Assembly (NCBI GenBank): GCA_032433765.1
Contig: JAVIAB010000160.1
Coordinates: 19,948,115 to 20,012,114, forward strand
Length of the DNA stretch: 64,000 nt
Reading direction: 5' to 3'
Source: Megaustenia siamemsis
Taxonomy: Eukaryota; Mollusca; Gastropoda; Stylommatophora; Ariophantidae
The first letter of the stretch is position 1; each line of letters starts with the position of its first letter. Under the pieces are notes generated by a model. That model saw only the letters and a list, made by a program, of their open reading frames with translations. It had not been told where the DNA came from and did no database searches. Below, piece after piece: positions 54,321 to 64,000 of the stretch. Both the position numbers and the translations under genes were made by a program.

Positions 54321-55079
54321 TTATTTGGTTGTTGCCAACTGTATTATTCTCATAATGTTGGTCTTATCTCTATTAATCTTCAGTCCTAGCTGTTGTGATC
54401 TCTCATCAAGTATGCTCATTTTATCCTGCATTTGTTGATGGCTGTGTGATAGGAGAGATATGTCATCAGCAAAGTCTAAATCATCAAGTTGTTTGGTCAG
54501 TGACCACTGGATCCCATTTCTGTTGTTTTGAGTTATTTTCATAATCCAATCTATAGCCAGTAGAAAGAGAAATGGAGACAGAAGGCATCCCTGCCTTACT
54601 CCTGTTCTTATTTCAAATGCTTCTGTAATCTGTCCTTCATGCACCACACTACATTTTGTTCCTTCATACATTGTTTTTATCAGGTTAATAAACTTTATGG
54701 GGATTCCATAATGACTCAGCAACTTCCAAAGCATTCTTCTGTCTAAACTATCAAATGCCTTTTCGTAATCTATGAATCCAATATAAAGTGGGGATTTTAG
54801 TTCTAAACTTTGTTCAACTATTATACGTAGAGTAGTTATTTGATCAGCACATGATCTGTTCTTCCTAAAACCTGCTTGTTCATCTCTCAAGTGTTTCTCT
54901 ATAGCCTCTTTTAGTCTCTCCAGAATGATTCTGCCTAATATTTTTCCTGGCATTGATAGTAGCATAATTCCCCTATAATTTCTGCACTCCTGTAAACTTC
55001 CTTGCTTTGGTAGTTCCTTCTCTCCAGTCTTTAGGTATTTCTTCCTCTCCCAAATTTTATCCAATAGATCATGTAACAT
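54321..55079 (-). pseudogene. LINE-D reverse transcriptase core (252 codons)
   Basis: An open frame with 'CRNYRGIMLLSMPGKILGR' (32-50), 'EQAGFRKNRSCADQI' (67-81), motif A 'FIDYEKAFDSLD' (102-113), motif B 'GVRQGCLLSPFLF' (160-172), motif C 'LDFADDISLL' (201-210) and 'GLKINRDKTNIM' (232-243). Catalytic aspartates are present. The frame is closed on both sides by lesions: the preceding block is at 55178-55492 and the C-terminal block at 53924-54226. Confidence 0.9.
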
Positions 55080-55756
55080 CTTGGTAGAGGTGATAATATC
55101 TGCTTTGATGGCTTCCGAAGGAATTTCATCTGGTCATGTGGCTTTACCATTTTTAATAGTTTGATGGCTTTCATTATTTACTCTTTGCTTGGTTTTCCGC
55201 AGTTAACGTGTAACTCTTCTTCTGCTGGTAGTATATCTGGAGGATTATTTGAGCCGGGTCTGTTCAAAAGTTCTTCAAAGTGCTCTTTCCATCTCTCCAT
55301 TTGTTCCCTTATATTACTAAGCAGATTTCCTTTCTTATCTTTGATAAAGGCGTTGATCTGTTTGTATTTTCCACCTAATTTCTTTGTGCTGTTGTACAGT
55401 TCTTTCATATTCCCTTTATTTGCTGCTTCTTCTGCCTCTTTAGCTAATTCATCTATATATTTCCTCTTATCCCTTTTAATGCATCTTCTCACTTCTTTGT
55501 TTACCTCTGTGTAAGCTTCCTGTGTCTTGGCTTTATTACTTCTCGTTTTGCTTAGTTTTATGATGAAACATAAATACTACAATTATTTGTAGTATTTCAA
55601 ACCACTGAAGATTTGTTGTGACGTCAACTAAACGGAAATCCATAATTTCGCTTAAACAATTTATCGGACTAAACTAGGACTTTACCTGCTTCTCAACTTA
55701 GATGCTATTTTTTTTAAAAACTAATTAAGCGGGGACATTTATTTTATGTAATTGAT

Positions 55757-56136
55757 TGCTTGCTTCCGTTCGACCGATGACTAAAGTATTCTAGAGTGTT
55801 CTAGTAGACTAGAGAATTCCTCTTCATCGTCCGCCCTTAAAAGGACGTTAAGTCGGTATATTTGCGTTGTGTTGTGGTTTGCAGTATAACTGTGATATTT
55901 GCGCCTTTCGGCCCAACACATCCGACTTCAGCACGACTTTTATGAGTACCGGGTTGTCTTCCCTTTTCGATCCCTACTCACTTGGCCAGACTAGACAGGT
56001 TAGTCTGTTACTAGAGGCACCACGGAGAGGTGGAGCAGAGTCTGGATGGTTCTGGTTCACCGATCCTGGTGCAAGCCATCAGCTGTGGGTCGCTGACAAC
56101 TTCCAGCTCTGGTGCTGTGAGGCGCGCATTCGCCTC
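55757..56136 (-). mobile_element. SINE-R, full-length copy with 16-bp TSD
   Basis: A 380-bp element on the minus strand, bounded by ATTTTATGTAATTGAT at 55741-55756 and 56137-56152. Its 5' end (complement of the right side) starts with a potential hairpin 'gaggcgaatgcgcgcctc'. The 3' end carries 'gcaagcaat'. The plus strand, antisense to the element, keeps a 94-codon frame homologous to that in the 1800-2176 copy ('TSDFSTTFMSTGLSSLFDP', 'GWFWFTDPGASHQLW'). Confidence 0.85.
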
Positions 56137-56159
56137 ATTTTATGTAATTGATATATGCT

Positions 56160-56312
56160 TCGAAGACTTCAATGCGATGAGATGTTCATTCGGATGATTC
56201 CACAGGCAAGGGCGGTTGAGCAACTATGGATTTCGTTTGCAGTGATACCGGGGTCTTCGATTAACTACAACTAACTACAACTAACTATAACTAACTATAA
56301 CTAACTACAATT
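56160..56312 (+). mobile_element. Rep-G, 5'-truncated copy with (AACTA)n-type tail
   Basis: 'gatgattccacaggcaaggg', 'cggttgagcaactatggatt' and 'tttgcagtgataccggggtc' match the other Rep-G copies. A tail of AACTACAACT/AACTATAACT decamers follows. It abuts the SINE-R target duplication. Confidence 0.75.
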
Positions 56313-57254
56313 TGCTTTTCAATGCCTTTTCCCTAGCGTTGTTTCTCTTTTCTCTAGAATTTAATTAGAGGTTTTCTAGTGACAGACTGAGAACCTCCGA
56401 ATACAGTGCAATGTTTATTCAAGGGTACACTATTCTTCCGAATTGTTCCTAACGGAAATAACCTATTAGACTATACTTGACCTTTACCCATTATTCTACT
56501 AAAATATTCATAAATAGTCCGTTTAGCTAAACGCTGTTTCGTCTTGTGTGCGTGTGTGTGCGTGTGAGTGTGTGTGTGTGCGTGTGTGGCATTACAAACT
56601 AAAACCACTTCCATAAAATATCAATTTTTGGAGTTAGTGGAATGTAACAGGCTCTGGTCATCTTCACCCAGAAATTCTGACAAATTTCAAAGATTGGAAC
56701 TAAAATATCACTTATGTATGAGAACAAACAGCTGTGAAAGCTCCTTCTACCTTAGTTGTCTGGCTGGTTAGTCGATGGGATAGTTGGTTCATTGCTTGTT
56801 TTGTTGATTAATTATTCATCGGCAGACCACGGCTCCTTCGGCTCTGTGCCATGTTCAACAGTTTCTATGCAGGTATGACTAGAATGTATGTCCATCCAGG
56901 TTTTGAGTCAGATGAAAGAGCTGCTCAATTAATGTGAGAAATAAGATTGCTGCCACACGTCACTAACAAGATGTTGTAGTTAAGTAAGGTTCAGTACTGG
57001 TCATATAGAGTTTCTCTATAGCTCCATACATATAGCCCTTTGTTTTAAACATGGGGATCGTTACGTCCTGAGACGTTATTCTTCTGTAGGGGTCTTAAAT
57101 AACAGGAAACAGTTCAGTTACCCTGTCTCAAGTTGTCTGCGTTGGTGCTGTTGTCCCTGCCGAACCACAGAGAATGCACGCAGATTAATAGACAGGAAAC
57201 ACATTGACGTACATTTGCTTTACCTGTTGTTGGTTTTTAATTTTACTTGACCTA
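56313..57254. other. No gene; short (GT)n
   Basis: A GT-rich run at about 56548-56587. No coding or dispersed repeat recognised. Confidence 0.45.
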
Positions 57255-57657
57255 GTTCCATGAGATTGACTTGAATTAACTAATGGGGTTGACTTGAATT
57301 AATTAATGGGGTTGACATGAACTAATTAATGGTGTTGACTTGAACTAATTAATGGGGTTGACTTGAACTAATTAATGGGGTTGACTTGAATTAATTAATG
57401 GTGTTGACTTGAACTAATTAATGGGGTTGACTTGAACTAATTAATGGGGTTGACTTGAATTAATTAATGGGGTTGACTTGAACTAATTAATGGTGTTGAC
57501 TTGAACTAATTAATGGGGTTGACTTGAACTAATTAATGGGTTGACTTGAATTAATTAATGGGGTTGACTTGAACTAATTAATGGTGTTGGCTTGAATTAA
57601 TTAAATGGGCTAATTTAAACTAATTCATGGGGTTGACTTGAACTAATTAATGGGATT
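57255..57657. repeat. 24-bp minisatellite, main part (about 16 units)
   Basis: The unit is 'ttgacttgaactaattaatg' plus 'gggt', with t/g and c/t variants. The array resumes at 58516-58590 after two LINE insertions, and a 13-bp piece remains between those LINEs. Confidence 0.95.
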
Positions 57658-57836
<179 letters not shown>

Positions 57837-58198
57837 CCATTGACCTTTCGAGCCGTAGCCGACCCATAGTACATAGACACAGATACTCCTTCTCTTATCT
57901 AAATTTTCATTCTAGAAGTTTTCATTCCTTGTAAAGGTCTTTTATTAAATCTCGCCATTTGTCTCTGTTTTGTGGAAGCAACTCAATCTCATTGAGGGAG
58001 CCGATTCATGCTGCTCTTGCCTCTCTGATTAATATTCTTCTCAGTGTCTCTCTGGATCGGCCTCTTACCTATTGTTTCCCACATGAGGGCTTGCTTTGTT
58101 ATTCGGTTATTATTCCTCTTCATCCAACATATGGCCATCGTCTTTTCTTGATTACTGAAGATATTAGCGGTGGATTGGCGATTTCTCTAAATCCTCGT
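57837..58198 (-). mobile_element. LINE-E 3' end
   Basis: Minus strand, aligned to 36012-36375: 'ttgacctttcgagccgtagc', 'tcattgagggagccgattca', 'ttactgaagatattagcggt'. A few deletions. C-terminal coding remnants only. Inserted into the 24-bp array together with its TATC tail. Confidence 0.88.
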
Positions 58199-58211
58199 AA
58201 TTAGTGGGATT

Positions 58212-58502
58212 CATCATTTCATGATCATCATTGAGTGCCGTCTCCGCATCGAAGGTTGGCTACCATGGAGCGCCATTCCACTCTGTCTCTTGCTTTGATG
58301 GTGCAGATTGCCATAGGCTGACTTGTCCATCTTTTGATGTTACTCGTCCATGTTAGTCTTGGTCTGCCTCTGCCTCTTTTACCTTGTATTTTCCTTTCTA
58401 ATATTACTTTTATTAGAATGTTGTATCTTTAAACATGACCAAAATTTTGTCTTGCTCTAATTGTGTTTAGTAGTTTTTTTCATTTTTAGTTGTTTTAAAA
58501 CT
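58212..58502 (-). mobile_element. LINE-B 3' end with 13-bp TSD
   Basis: Minus strand, bounded by AATTAGTGGGATT at 58199-58211 and 58503-58515. The duplicated word is itself part of the 24-bp minisatellite unit. Contains 'gagtgccgtctccgcatcga', 'ccatggagcgccattccact' and 'gtctgcctctgcctctttta'. Broken frames. Confidence 0.9.
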
Positions 58503-58590
58503 AATTAGTGGGATTAACTTAAGTTAATTACATGGGGTTGATTTGAACCAATTATATGGTGTTGACTTGAATTAATTCTATGGGGTTGAT
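58503..58590. repeat. 24-bp minisatellite, displaced right part
   Basis: Three to four diverged units of the same array as 57255-57657 ('gttgacttgaattaattcta'). They lie beyond the nested LINE-E and LINE-B insertions. Confidence 0.85.
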
Positions 58591-58799
58591 TCAAGCCGTT
58601 AGAGTGGATCTCGAGCCCACATGTGTAGTCCAAAGCTTCGGCCTCCAAGTGAGTTTAAGCATAAAGCCTTCGTTACTTGTATTTCAGATACTAACCTCAT
58701 TTCATGTAAAACATTTATGAGACTATGAGGTGGTGTTAGACTTCTTAGGTTATCCCTGTTAAAATTTGTAAATACGCGGGCCAAGGCGTATCCAGAAAA

Positions 58800-59095
58800 T
58801 GAGGTAAGTGCGGTCAGCAACCCATAGCTGACTGCATGAGTCAGGATCGTCGAACATTAGAGCTGATCAAGACCCTACTCCACCTCCATGCAGTGCTCCA
58901 GGAAACAGACTCTCCGATCGGACCAAGTAAGTATGGATCAAAGAGGGAAGCTAACCCGATACTTAAAAATATCGTTCTGAAGTCGGATGAAGTGGGGAAA
59001 AAGTCGCAAATATTACAGTTCTACTACAAACCACAACACAGCGCATACACATTTCAACTTAACGTATTTGTAAGGGTGATGACGAAGTCATGAGG
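58800..59095 (+). mobile_element. SINE-R, old diverged copy
   Basis: Follows the 1800-2176 copy over most of its length: 'gtcaggatcgtcgaac', 'ccaggaaacagactctccga', 'gatcaaagagggaagctaac', 'ctacaaaccacaacacagcg'. The antisense open frame seen in the younger copies is broken, and the GCAA tail is not visible. Confidence 0.75.
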
Positions 59096-59269
59096 TGAAC
59101 CTCAGCAAACAAATTTGATAATGTCAGGGGATGCAATATTCTGTATTTTTAACCATTAAAATATTTTATTTTAAGGAGATAACTTCCTTTATTCAACTGA
59201 AAAGTATAATGGAACACACAACTCCATCTTGTAATTCTGAAAAGGTATAAACGAGCAAATCAACTAAAA

Positions 59270-59761
59270 TCATTGAGTTATTGAATTATTGAGTTATTTG
59301 CGTGCCGTCATCATTGAGTTATTTGTAAGTCATCATCATTGAGTTATTTGTGGATCATCATCATTGAGTTATTTGTGGATCATCATCATTGAGTTATTTG
59401 CGGGTCATCATCAATGAGTTATTAGCGGGTCATCATCATTGAGTTATTTGTGGATCATCATCATTGAGTTATTAGCGGGGCATCATCATTGAGTTATTTG
59501 TGGGTCATCATCATTGAGTTCTTTGTGAGTCATCATCATTGAGTTATTAGCGGGTCATCATCATTTAGTTATTTGTGGGTCATCATCATTGAGTTATTTG
59601 TGGGTCATCATCATTGAGTTATTAGCGGGTCATCATTATTTAGTTATTTGTGGGTCATCATCATTGAGTTATTTGTGGGTCATCATCATTGAATTATTTG
59701 CAGGTCATCATCATTGAGTTATTTGTGGGTCATCATCATTGAATTATTTGCGGGTCATCAT
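59270..59761. repeat. 25-bp minisatellite (about 19 units), expanded Rep-F tail
   Basis: The unit is 'catcatcattgagttatttg' plus 'tgggt', with gtggat/gcgggt/tagcgggt variants. It is contiguous with the 3' end of the minus-strand Rep-F copy. The same unit occurs once in the Rep-F copy at 13.9 kb. Confidence 0.95.
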
Positions 59762-59985
59762 CATTGCACTCCAAACATGTCCATAGGTGCTCAGATCCCC
59801 TCCTCAGCAAATCTCGAAGTGTCCAGTGACTGACAACTTCAGTTTTGTGGTGGTTGATAAGTCTTCTTACACGCACACTCGGTTTGTCGTTTCTGGATGT
59901 GCCCATCTTAACACCCATCTTTTTCATCCGAAGGAGTGACGTGGACTCCTGGTTGTCGAAGTCCTGTGCTCTTTCCACATCTCGG
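59762..59985 (-). mobile_element. Rep-F dispersed repeat with open frame
   Basis: Minus-strand copy with an 80-codon open frame (59736-59978): 'LRMKKMGVKMGTSRNDK', 'VRRLINHHKTEVVSHWTLRD', 'GSEHLWTCLECNDDDPQ'. It has a Cys-x2-Cys pair near the end. The frame is broken in the other two copies. The origin is unclear: it might be the 3' coding end of an unrecognised retrotransposon. Confidence 0.72.
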
Positions 59986-60709
59986 AGGTTATAATATCAA
60001 TCAACTAAAGTATCAGTGAGGAACAGCATTGAGACGAAACTCTCGAGATATTAACACAAGAAGTTAAATTGAAGTAATCCTGATTAAGAAAAGATTAAGA
60101 ACATGGTTGCTATCATCCAAAACATTACCTGATGCAGACTGCAAGTGAGTGCATTGCTGATGACAGTTTTAATATTAAATCTTAAAAAATGTTGAACAGA
60201 AGAGCAAAAATCCACTTACTGGTCGCTGGATAAAAAACAAACTCCGCTTGTTATTAGAGATACAATCTTAGAAGTTCGGTTATTTCACAAACAGAAAAGT
60301 TTAGACGCCTGGTATATCTAGACACTAAAATAATAATAATATCTTGTGAGGCATGAAAGTAGAACTGCTTTTAGGAACATTAATTCCACAATTAAGTGTA
60401 AGGAAAAACAGCCTTTTTCGGTTTCATGGTTTTATAATCCGGCTTTGTAATCTCTGTTATGTTGTGTTTTTACTTTTCTTCTTTTGTAGCATTTATTTTA
60501 AGTATTTGCTGTTTTACATCTCGTTTTATTGCTAAATTTTATTTTAAATGTCGCTTCTTTCAAAATGTAATATTATTACAGCGCTTATTTCAAAATGTAA
60601 TATTATTACAGTCTTTATTTAGCAAATTATTTGTTTGACAGGAATCGTTTGTTCGAAGTATTTTTTTATTTAACCAATAAGACTGTATAGTGTGTTAACC
60701 AATTAAAAG
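59986..60709. other. No gene; one 30-bp tandem pair
   Basis: 'caaaatgtaatattattaca' is repeated twice near 60559-60611. AT-rich otherwise. Confidence 0.5.
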
Positions 60710-61027
60710 ACCACCAGAAGCACAAGAGATATCATTTTCCAGAGGAATGTTCAAAGTTCCCTGCACAGCTAAACAGAGCAAAGAAGAAACTATCAAAGAG
60801 GCCGACACAAAAAGAGAGCTCTTAAGAAAAACCAGAAAGGAACTAGCGACATTTTTCTGGTGCGACATGAAAAGAGGAAAGTTGAGAATATTTTGATACA
60901 GCTGGAAAAAATTATTGGAAAGAGAGATCGCGGACAACAAAGAGAGAATATACTAGATAGATTGGGAGATCTGGAACAATAAACAGTCAACAACAGAATT
61001 GATACAATGCACTGTGGACAGAGAATT
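60710..61027 (+). mobile_element. LINE-A2 fragment, degraded, ending in (GGAA)n
   Basis: 'tttccagaggaatgttcaaa', 'gttccctgcacagctaaa', 'agagatcgcggacaacaaag' and 'gaattgatacaatgcactgt' follow LINE-A2. The element stops at 'gacagagaatt', just before the codons for 'WKDMIAYANRYGT', where the GGAA array begins. Confidence 0.85.
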
Positions 61028-61549
61028 AAAGGAAGGAAGGAAGGAAGGATGGATGGAAGGAAGGGATGGAAGGAGGGAGGAAGGAAGGAAGGAAGGGATG
61101 GAAGGGGAGGAGGGGAAGGAAGGAAGGAAAGGATGGAAGGAAGGAAGGGAATGAGGAAGGAAGGGATGGAATGAGGGAGGGAGGAGGGAAGGAAGTAAGC
61201 AAGGAAGGAGGGAAGGAAGTAAGCAAGGAAGGAAGGAAGGAAGGAAGGAAGGAAGGAGGAAGGAAGGAAGGGATGGAAGGAGGGAGGGAGGAAGGAAGTA
61301 AGCAAAGGAGGGAAGGAAGTAAGCAAGTAAGCAAGGAAGGAAGGAAGGAAGGAAGGAAGGAAGGAAGGAAGGAAGGAAGGAAGGAAGGAAGGAAGGAAGG
61401 AAGGAAGGAAGGAAGGAAGGAAGGAAGGAAGGAAGGAAGGAAGGAAGGAAGGAAGGAAGGAAGGAAGGAAGGAAGGAAGGAAGGAAGGAAGGAAGGAAGG
61501 AAGGAAGGAAGGAAGGAAGGAAGGAAGGAAGGAAGGAAGGAAGGAAGGA
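61028..61549. repeat. (GGAA)n array
   Basis: About 520 bp. The left half is irregular (GGGA, GGAT and AAGTAAGC interruptions) and the right half pure GGAA. It begins where LINE-A2 would read 'ttgtggaaggacatg'. Long FLPS/EGRK frames are artefacts. Confidence 0.98.
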
Positions 61550-62189
61550 CCAAGATGGTGAACTCGACATTATCGGATACAAACGAGTAACTCGGAATTT
61601 CTATTAACCCGCTGAGATCGTCAAACAAATCCTTGACATGAAATTATGAACAAGAGTATTCCGAACGACCATTTCTCTTCCCAACATCACTCTTACCTGC
61701 CTCTTTACTATCACAAGAAGCGTTCTCCACTCTTTTATCCCCAAATCATCCAACTATCGTCCACACCAACATGAGAACGCATCTGATCCAAAAATAGACT
61801 TCAATCTTCTTGTCCGTTGAAAAGTAAATGTCTGTTAATATTAGACGGGGCTATCTGCTGATAGAACTTAAAGACTCTGATAAAAGGTTTCCGATTACCA
61901 GAAGCTACCTGTACAATCGCCTTATAGTTACCGGTATGAACCAGTAGGGCTCGTCTACAATGGGCTGATAACCACTGCTAGCTGTCACTGAAGACTACCC
62001 TTCATAAATACCAAATGGAAATCCAAGAATTTTCCTTCCAATATGCTTGACATGTTCATGACACGGCGCCGCATGTTTCTGATAACTAGACAAGATGAGC
62101 GCATGTTCTTGACGTGGCTACTGATATAGGGACTACTTTCTTAAGCGGGAGGTCAGGGGTCAAGTGCGCAGTAATATTAAAAGAAAAAC
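61550..62189. other. No gene recognised
   Basis: Unique-looking spacer between the GGAA array and LINE-C. No supported feature. Confidence 0.4.
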
Positions 62190-62760
62190 AAATAGTTGAT
62201 GGGTTCTTCTTCTACTTTCCTTCCTCATTTGCCTTTCAGCGTCGAGGGGAGATATAATCTGCGGTCTTTGCTTGTCTGTTTGCCTCTGGTGCTGTTATGT
62301 TTCCTAGTGTTTCTAATATTCCGTCAATCCATCTTTTGCGTGGTCGGCCATGGTGTTCTCGCAACGTTTATTGATGTGTTGTGGTTTGATCTTTCTGCCT
62401 TGTCACGTGGCCAATCCATTTTTTTATGTTGTTTCTTTATATATTCCGTGGCATGGGTTATTTCTAACTTTTTTCTCAGTTCTTTATTTCTGATCTTATC
62501 TCTCATAATGTTTCCTGCCATTCGTCTAACACATTTCCTCTCTGGAGATGGTATTTTTCTGATTGTTCTTGCATCTAGGGTCCAGGAATGTCAATGGTAG
62601 CACAACGTTGGGATGAAAATTGTTTAGCAAAGTGCTTGTTCTGCCTCTAGTGTTATTCCCTTGTTGAACAATAGTGGTGATAGTTGACCAACGATTTGAC
62701 AAATCTTTGTTGCATCTTGAGTCTATTTCTATTGTTTGTGTATTGTTTGTCACTAGACTA
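62190..62760 (-). mobile_element. LINE-C 3' end, longest copy
   Basis: Minus strand with C-terminal remnants 'LTFLDPRCKNNQKNTISRE', 'MAGNIMRDKIRNKELRKKLE', 'HATEYIKKQHKKMDWPRD' and a GAAGAA-type tail at the left. The RT core is not included. Frames are interrupted several times. Confidence 0.8.
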
Positions 62761-62771
62761 GGTATTTAAAT

Positions 62772-64000
62772 TCCTCTCATCATCATCATTGAGTGCCGTC
62801 TCCGCAACGAAGGTTGGCTACCATGGAGCGCCATTCTGCTCTATCTCTTGCTTTGATGGTGCAGGTTGTCATCGGTTGATTTGTCCATCTTTTGATGTTA
62901 CTCGTCCATGTTAGTCTTGGTCTGCCTCTGCCTCTTCTACCTTGTATTTTCCCCTCCAGGATCACTTTCAGTAGGCTGTTGTGTCTTTTAACATGGCCCA
63001 AGAATTGCATTTGTCTTGTTCTAATTGTGTTCAGAAGTTCTCTTTTCATTTTTAGTCGTCCGACATAAGTTCGAATTTCTCCGACTCTCCATGGCTTCCT
63101 CTGGACTGGTACGTGATGAGGCTCCAATCTCTTTCACGGTGGTCAGCCATGTTCGTCTTTCGTGTTCTGAACATGCCTCTTGTGTACCACACACTTTGCT
63201 GTTTTCGCTTTCTGGGCCGTTGATCATTCTTGATTCCTCCGCCTCCATCCACCGTCACAGACTTTCCTCTACTTGTTTTAATTGTCTGCCATCTGTAGTT
63301 ATATTGTTCCATTTCTGTTTTGCGATATTTAAGACTTCTGTCTTGTTGGTGTTGATTTTTATGTTATATTTTGTGCCTTGCTGTTGTGTCTATTTAAGTG
63401 TTTTTGTAGGTCTTCTATTGTTTCATATATTAGTGCATGCTCATCTGCAAATAGAAGCTCATTGATCTCCTCTGTCTCTAATGGGCTGGCTAACTTGCAC
63501 ATATAGTCCATAAAAAAACTATCTTTACGACACATAGTACCATTGCTGGTGTATGTCGGGGGGCAACGATAGAACCAGATAGATAAAGGCCGCTTGGTCA
63601 AGCTGAATTTTTATTTCACCCCCGATAGAAAAAATCATTTCTGTCTACCGCGGGCTTGGAACACCGAACGTCAGCTTTCCAGCCAGCGGAACAGTGGTTT
63701 TGGCCACTCTTTGGTTTCTCATTAGTTTATGTATGTAATTTGGGGGATTGTACACACCCCTGTCTAACACCAGATCTAACTTCGAAGTGGCCGGTGTAAC
63801 CTGCTGCTGTTATGATCGTGCAGCTGCTGTTGATGTAGAAACTTTTAATTAGGTTGGTTAGGTGTTCGCTTACTCTAAATGTTGTTAGTAACTCCCACAG
63901 TTGTTCTCTGTTTACTCGGTCGACTGCTTTTTCCTAGTCAATGAAAGTCGTGAACACATTTTGATTGTGAGCTGTTGTCTTTTCTGCAAAGCTGTTTTAA
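62772..64000 (-). mobile_element. LINE-B, longest copy, running off the window, with insertions
   Basis: Minus strand. The 3' part (62786-63060) is open and encodes 'MKRELLNTIRTRQMQFLGHV', 'GKIQGRRGRGRPRLTWTSNI' and the terminal 'LRCGDGTQ'. Further upstream lie RT motif C 'ELLFADEHALIYE' (about 63430-63480) and, near the window end, remnants of motif B ('SGVRQGCV'-like, about 63740-63780) and motif A. Between them, about 63058-63265 is not LINE-B-like, and a SINE3 sits at 63553-63705. Several frameshifts. The 5' extent is unknown. Confidence 0.85.
63553..63705 (-). mobile_element. SINE3, head-truncated copy inside LINE-B
   Basis: Matches 47395-47583: 'taaaggccgcttggtcaa', 'gtctaccgcgggctt' and 'ccagccagcggaacagtggt'. 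It lacks the last bases of the tRNA-like head and about 30 bp in the middle. It interrupts LINE-B RT sequence and is therefore younger than it. Confidence 0.82.

Larger units (their letters stand above)
53274..55550 (-). mobile_element. LINE-D (most of RT ORF) with imperfect 11-bp TSD
   Basis: Minus strand, flanked by CTTACTTTTAT (53263-53273) and CTTAGTTTTAT (55551-55561). Coding blocks, 5' to 3': 55178-55492 (linker before the RT, 'KKLGGKYKQINAFIKDKKGN', 'MERWKEHFEELLNRPG'), 54321-55079 (RT core), 53924-54226 (C-terminal, 'LLYGCETWRTTKLTITKIQT', 'GCLRRIKGWKWQDKITNIN'), then an end homologous to 5425-5835. Stops and frameshifts separate them. Near the 3' end the sequence is expanded into a 12-copy 38-bp array (53293-53748). 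Confidence 0.92.

Noticed and set aside
59736..59978. The 80-codon Rep-F frame with a Cys-x2-Cys pair as a small zinc-binding protein gene
   Set aside because: It is part of a dispersed repeat whose other two copies are broken; a single Cys pair is not enough for a domain call.
60953..61628. FLPS- and EGRK-periodic frames (also at 3228-3604)
   Set aside because: Translation of GGAA microsatellites; no coding evidence.

Overview
This window is eukaryotic and looks like an intergenic, repeat-dense part of a metazoan genome. It holds one intact host-type gene, a heparan sulfate 3-O-sulfotransferase-like enzyme. Around it are 5'-truncated non-LTR retrotransposons, tRNA-derived SINEs, relics of two DNA-transposon superfamilies, and many micro- and minisatellites. 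The mix of endonuclease/reverse-transcriptase LINEs ending in (TGATGA)n, tRNA-SINEs and very long tetranucleotide arrays suggests a mollusc, most likely a gastropod. That assignment rests on general familiarity with such repeats and is not proven here. No operons, bacterial genes, CRISPR arrays or genuine tRNA/rRNA genes are visible.

Family names used below are local to this window. LINE-A1 and A2 are related subfamilies with C-terminal 'GHVMRR/GHIMR' domains and (TGATGA)n tails. LINE-B ends in 'GRGRPRLTWTSNIKRW'. LINE-C, LINE-D, LINE-E and LINE-G are further lineages. SINE1, SINE2 and SINE3 have tRNA-like heads. SINE-R is a 377-380 bp retroposon without a recognised head. Rep-F, Rep-G, Rep-H and Rep-P are other dispersed repeats.

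Layout. 0-10 kb: LINE-A1, SINE-R next to a CRE-palindrome repeat (Rep-P), a (GGAA)n array, ends of LINE-C, D, A, E and B, and four SINE1 copies or fragments. 10-13 kb: a 74-bp satellite of about 25 units, then degraded LINE-A1. 13-20 kb: Rep-F, LINE-A1/A2/B/E fragments and a (TATC)n/(TGTC)n array. 20.4-22.6 kb: the sulfotransferase gene and its repeat-poor flanks. 22.6-30 kb: (GATA)n, the longest LINE-A1 copy, a 28-bp array, SINEs, an array grown from a LINE-A tail and a polypurine tract. 30.1-32.8 kb: a hAT MITE and a decayed hAT transposon, each with 8-bp target duplications. 33-44 kb: SINE1 within a local duplication, LINE-E and LINE-A2 with clean target duplications, a pogo/Tigger-like element keeping only its DNA-binding domain, and several minisatellites. 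44.2-46.7 kb: a 2.4-kb CAACAN array. 47-56 kb: SINE3, LINE-G (best-preserved RT), LINE-D with an internal 38-bp array, and SINE-R. 56-64 kb: a 24-bp array split by nested LINE insertions, a 25-bp array grown from a Rep-F tail, a (GGAA)n array starting inside LINE-A2, and LINE-C and LINE-B running off the end.

Two themes recur. First, nearly every element is 5'-truncated and several have exact 10-16 bp target duplications, so target-primed reverse transcription has shaped the locus. Second, several tandem arrays begin exactly at, or inside, retroelement 3' ends, as if element tails seed new satellites. That second pattern is the most interesting one here.
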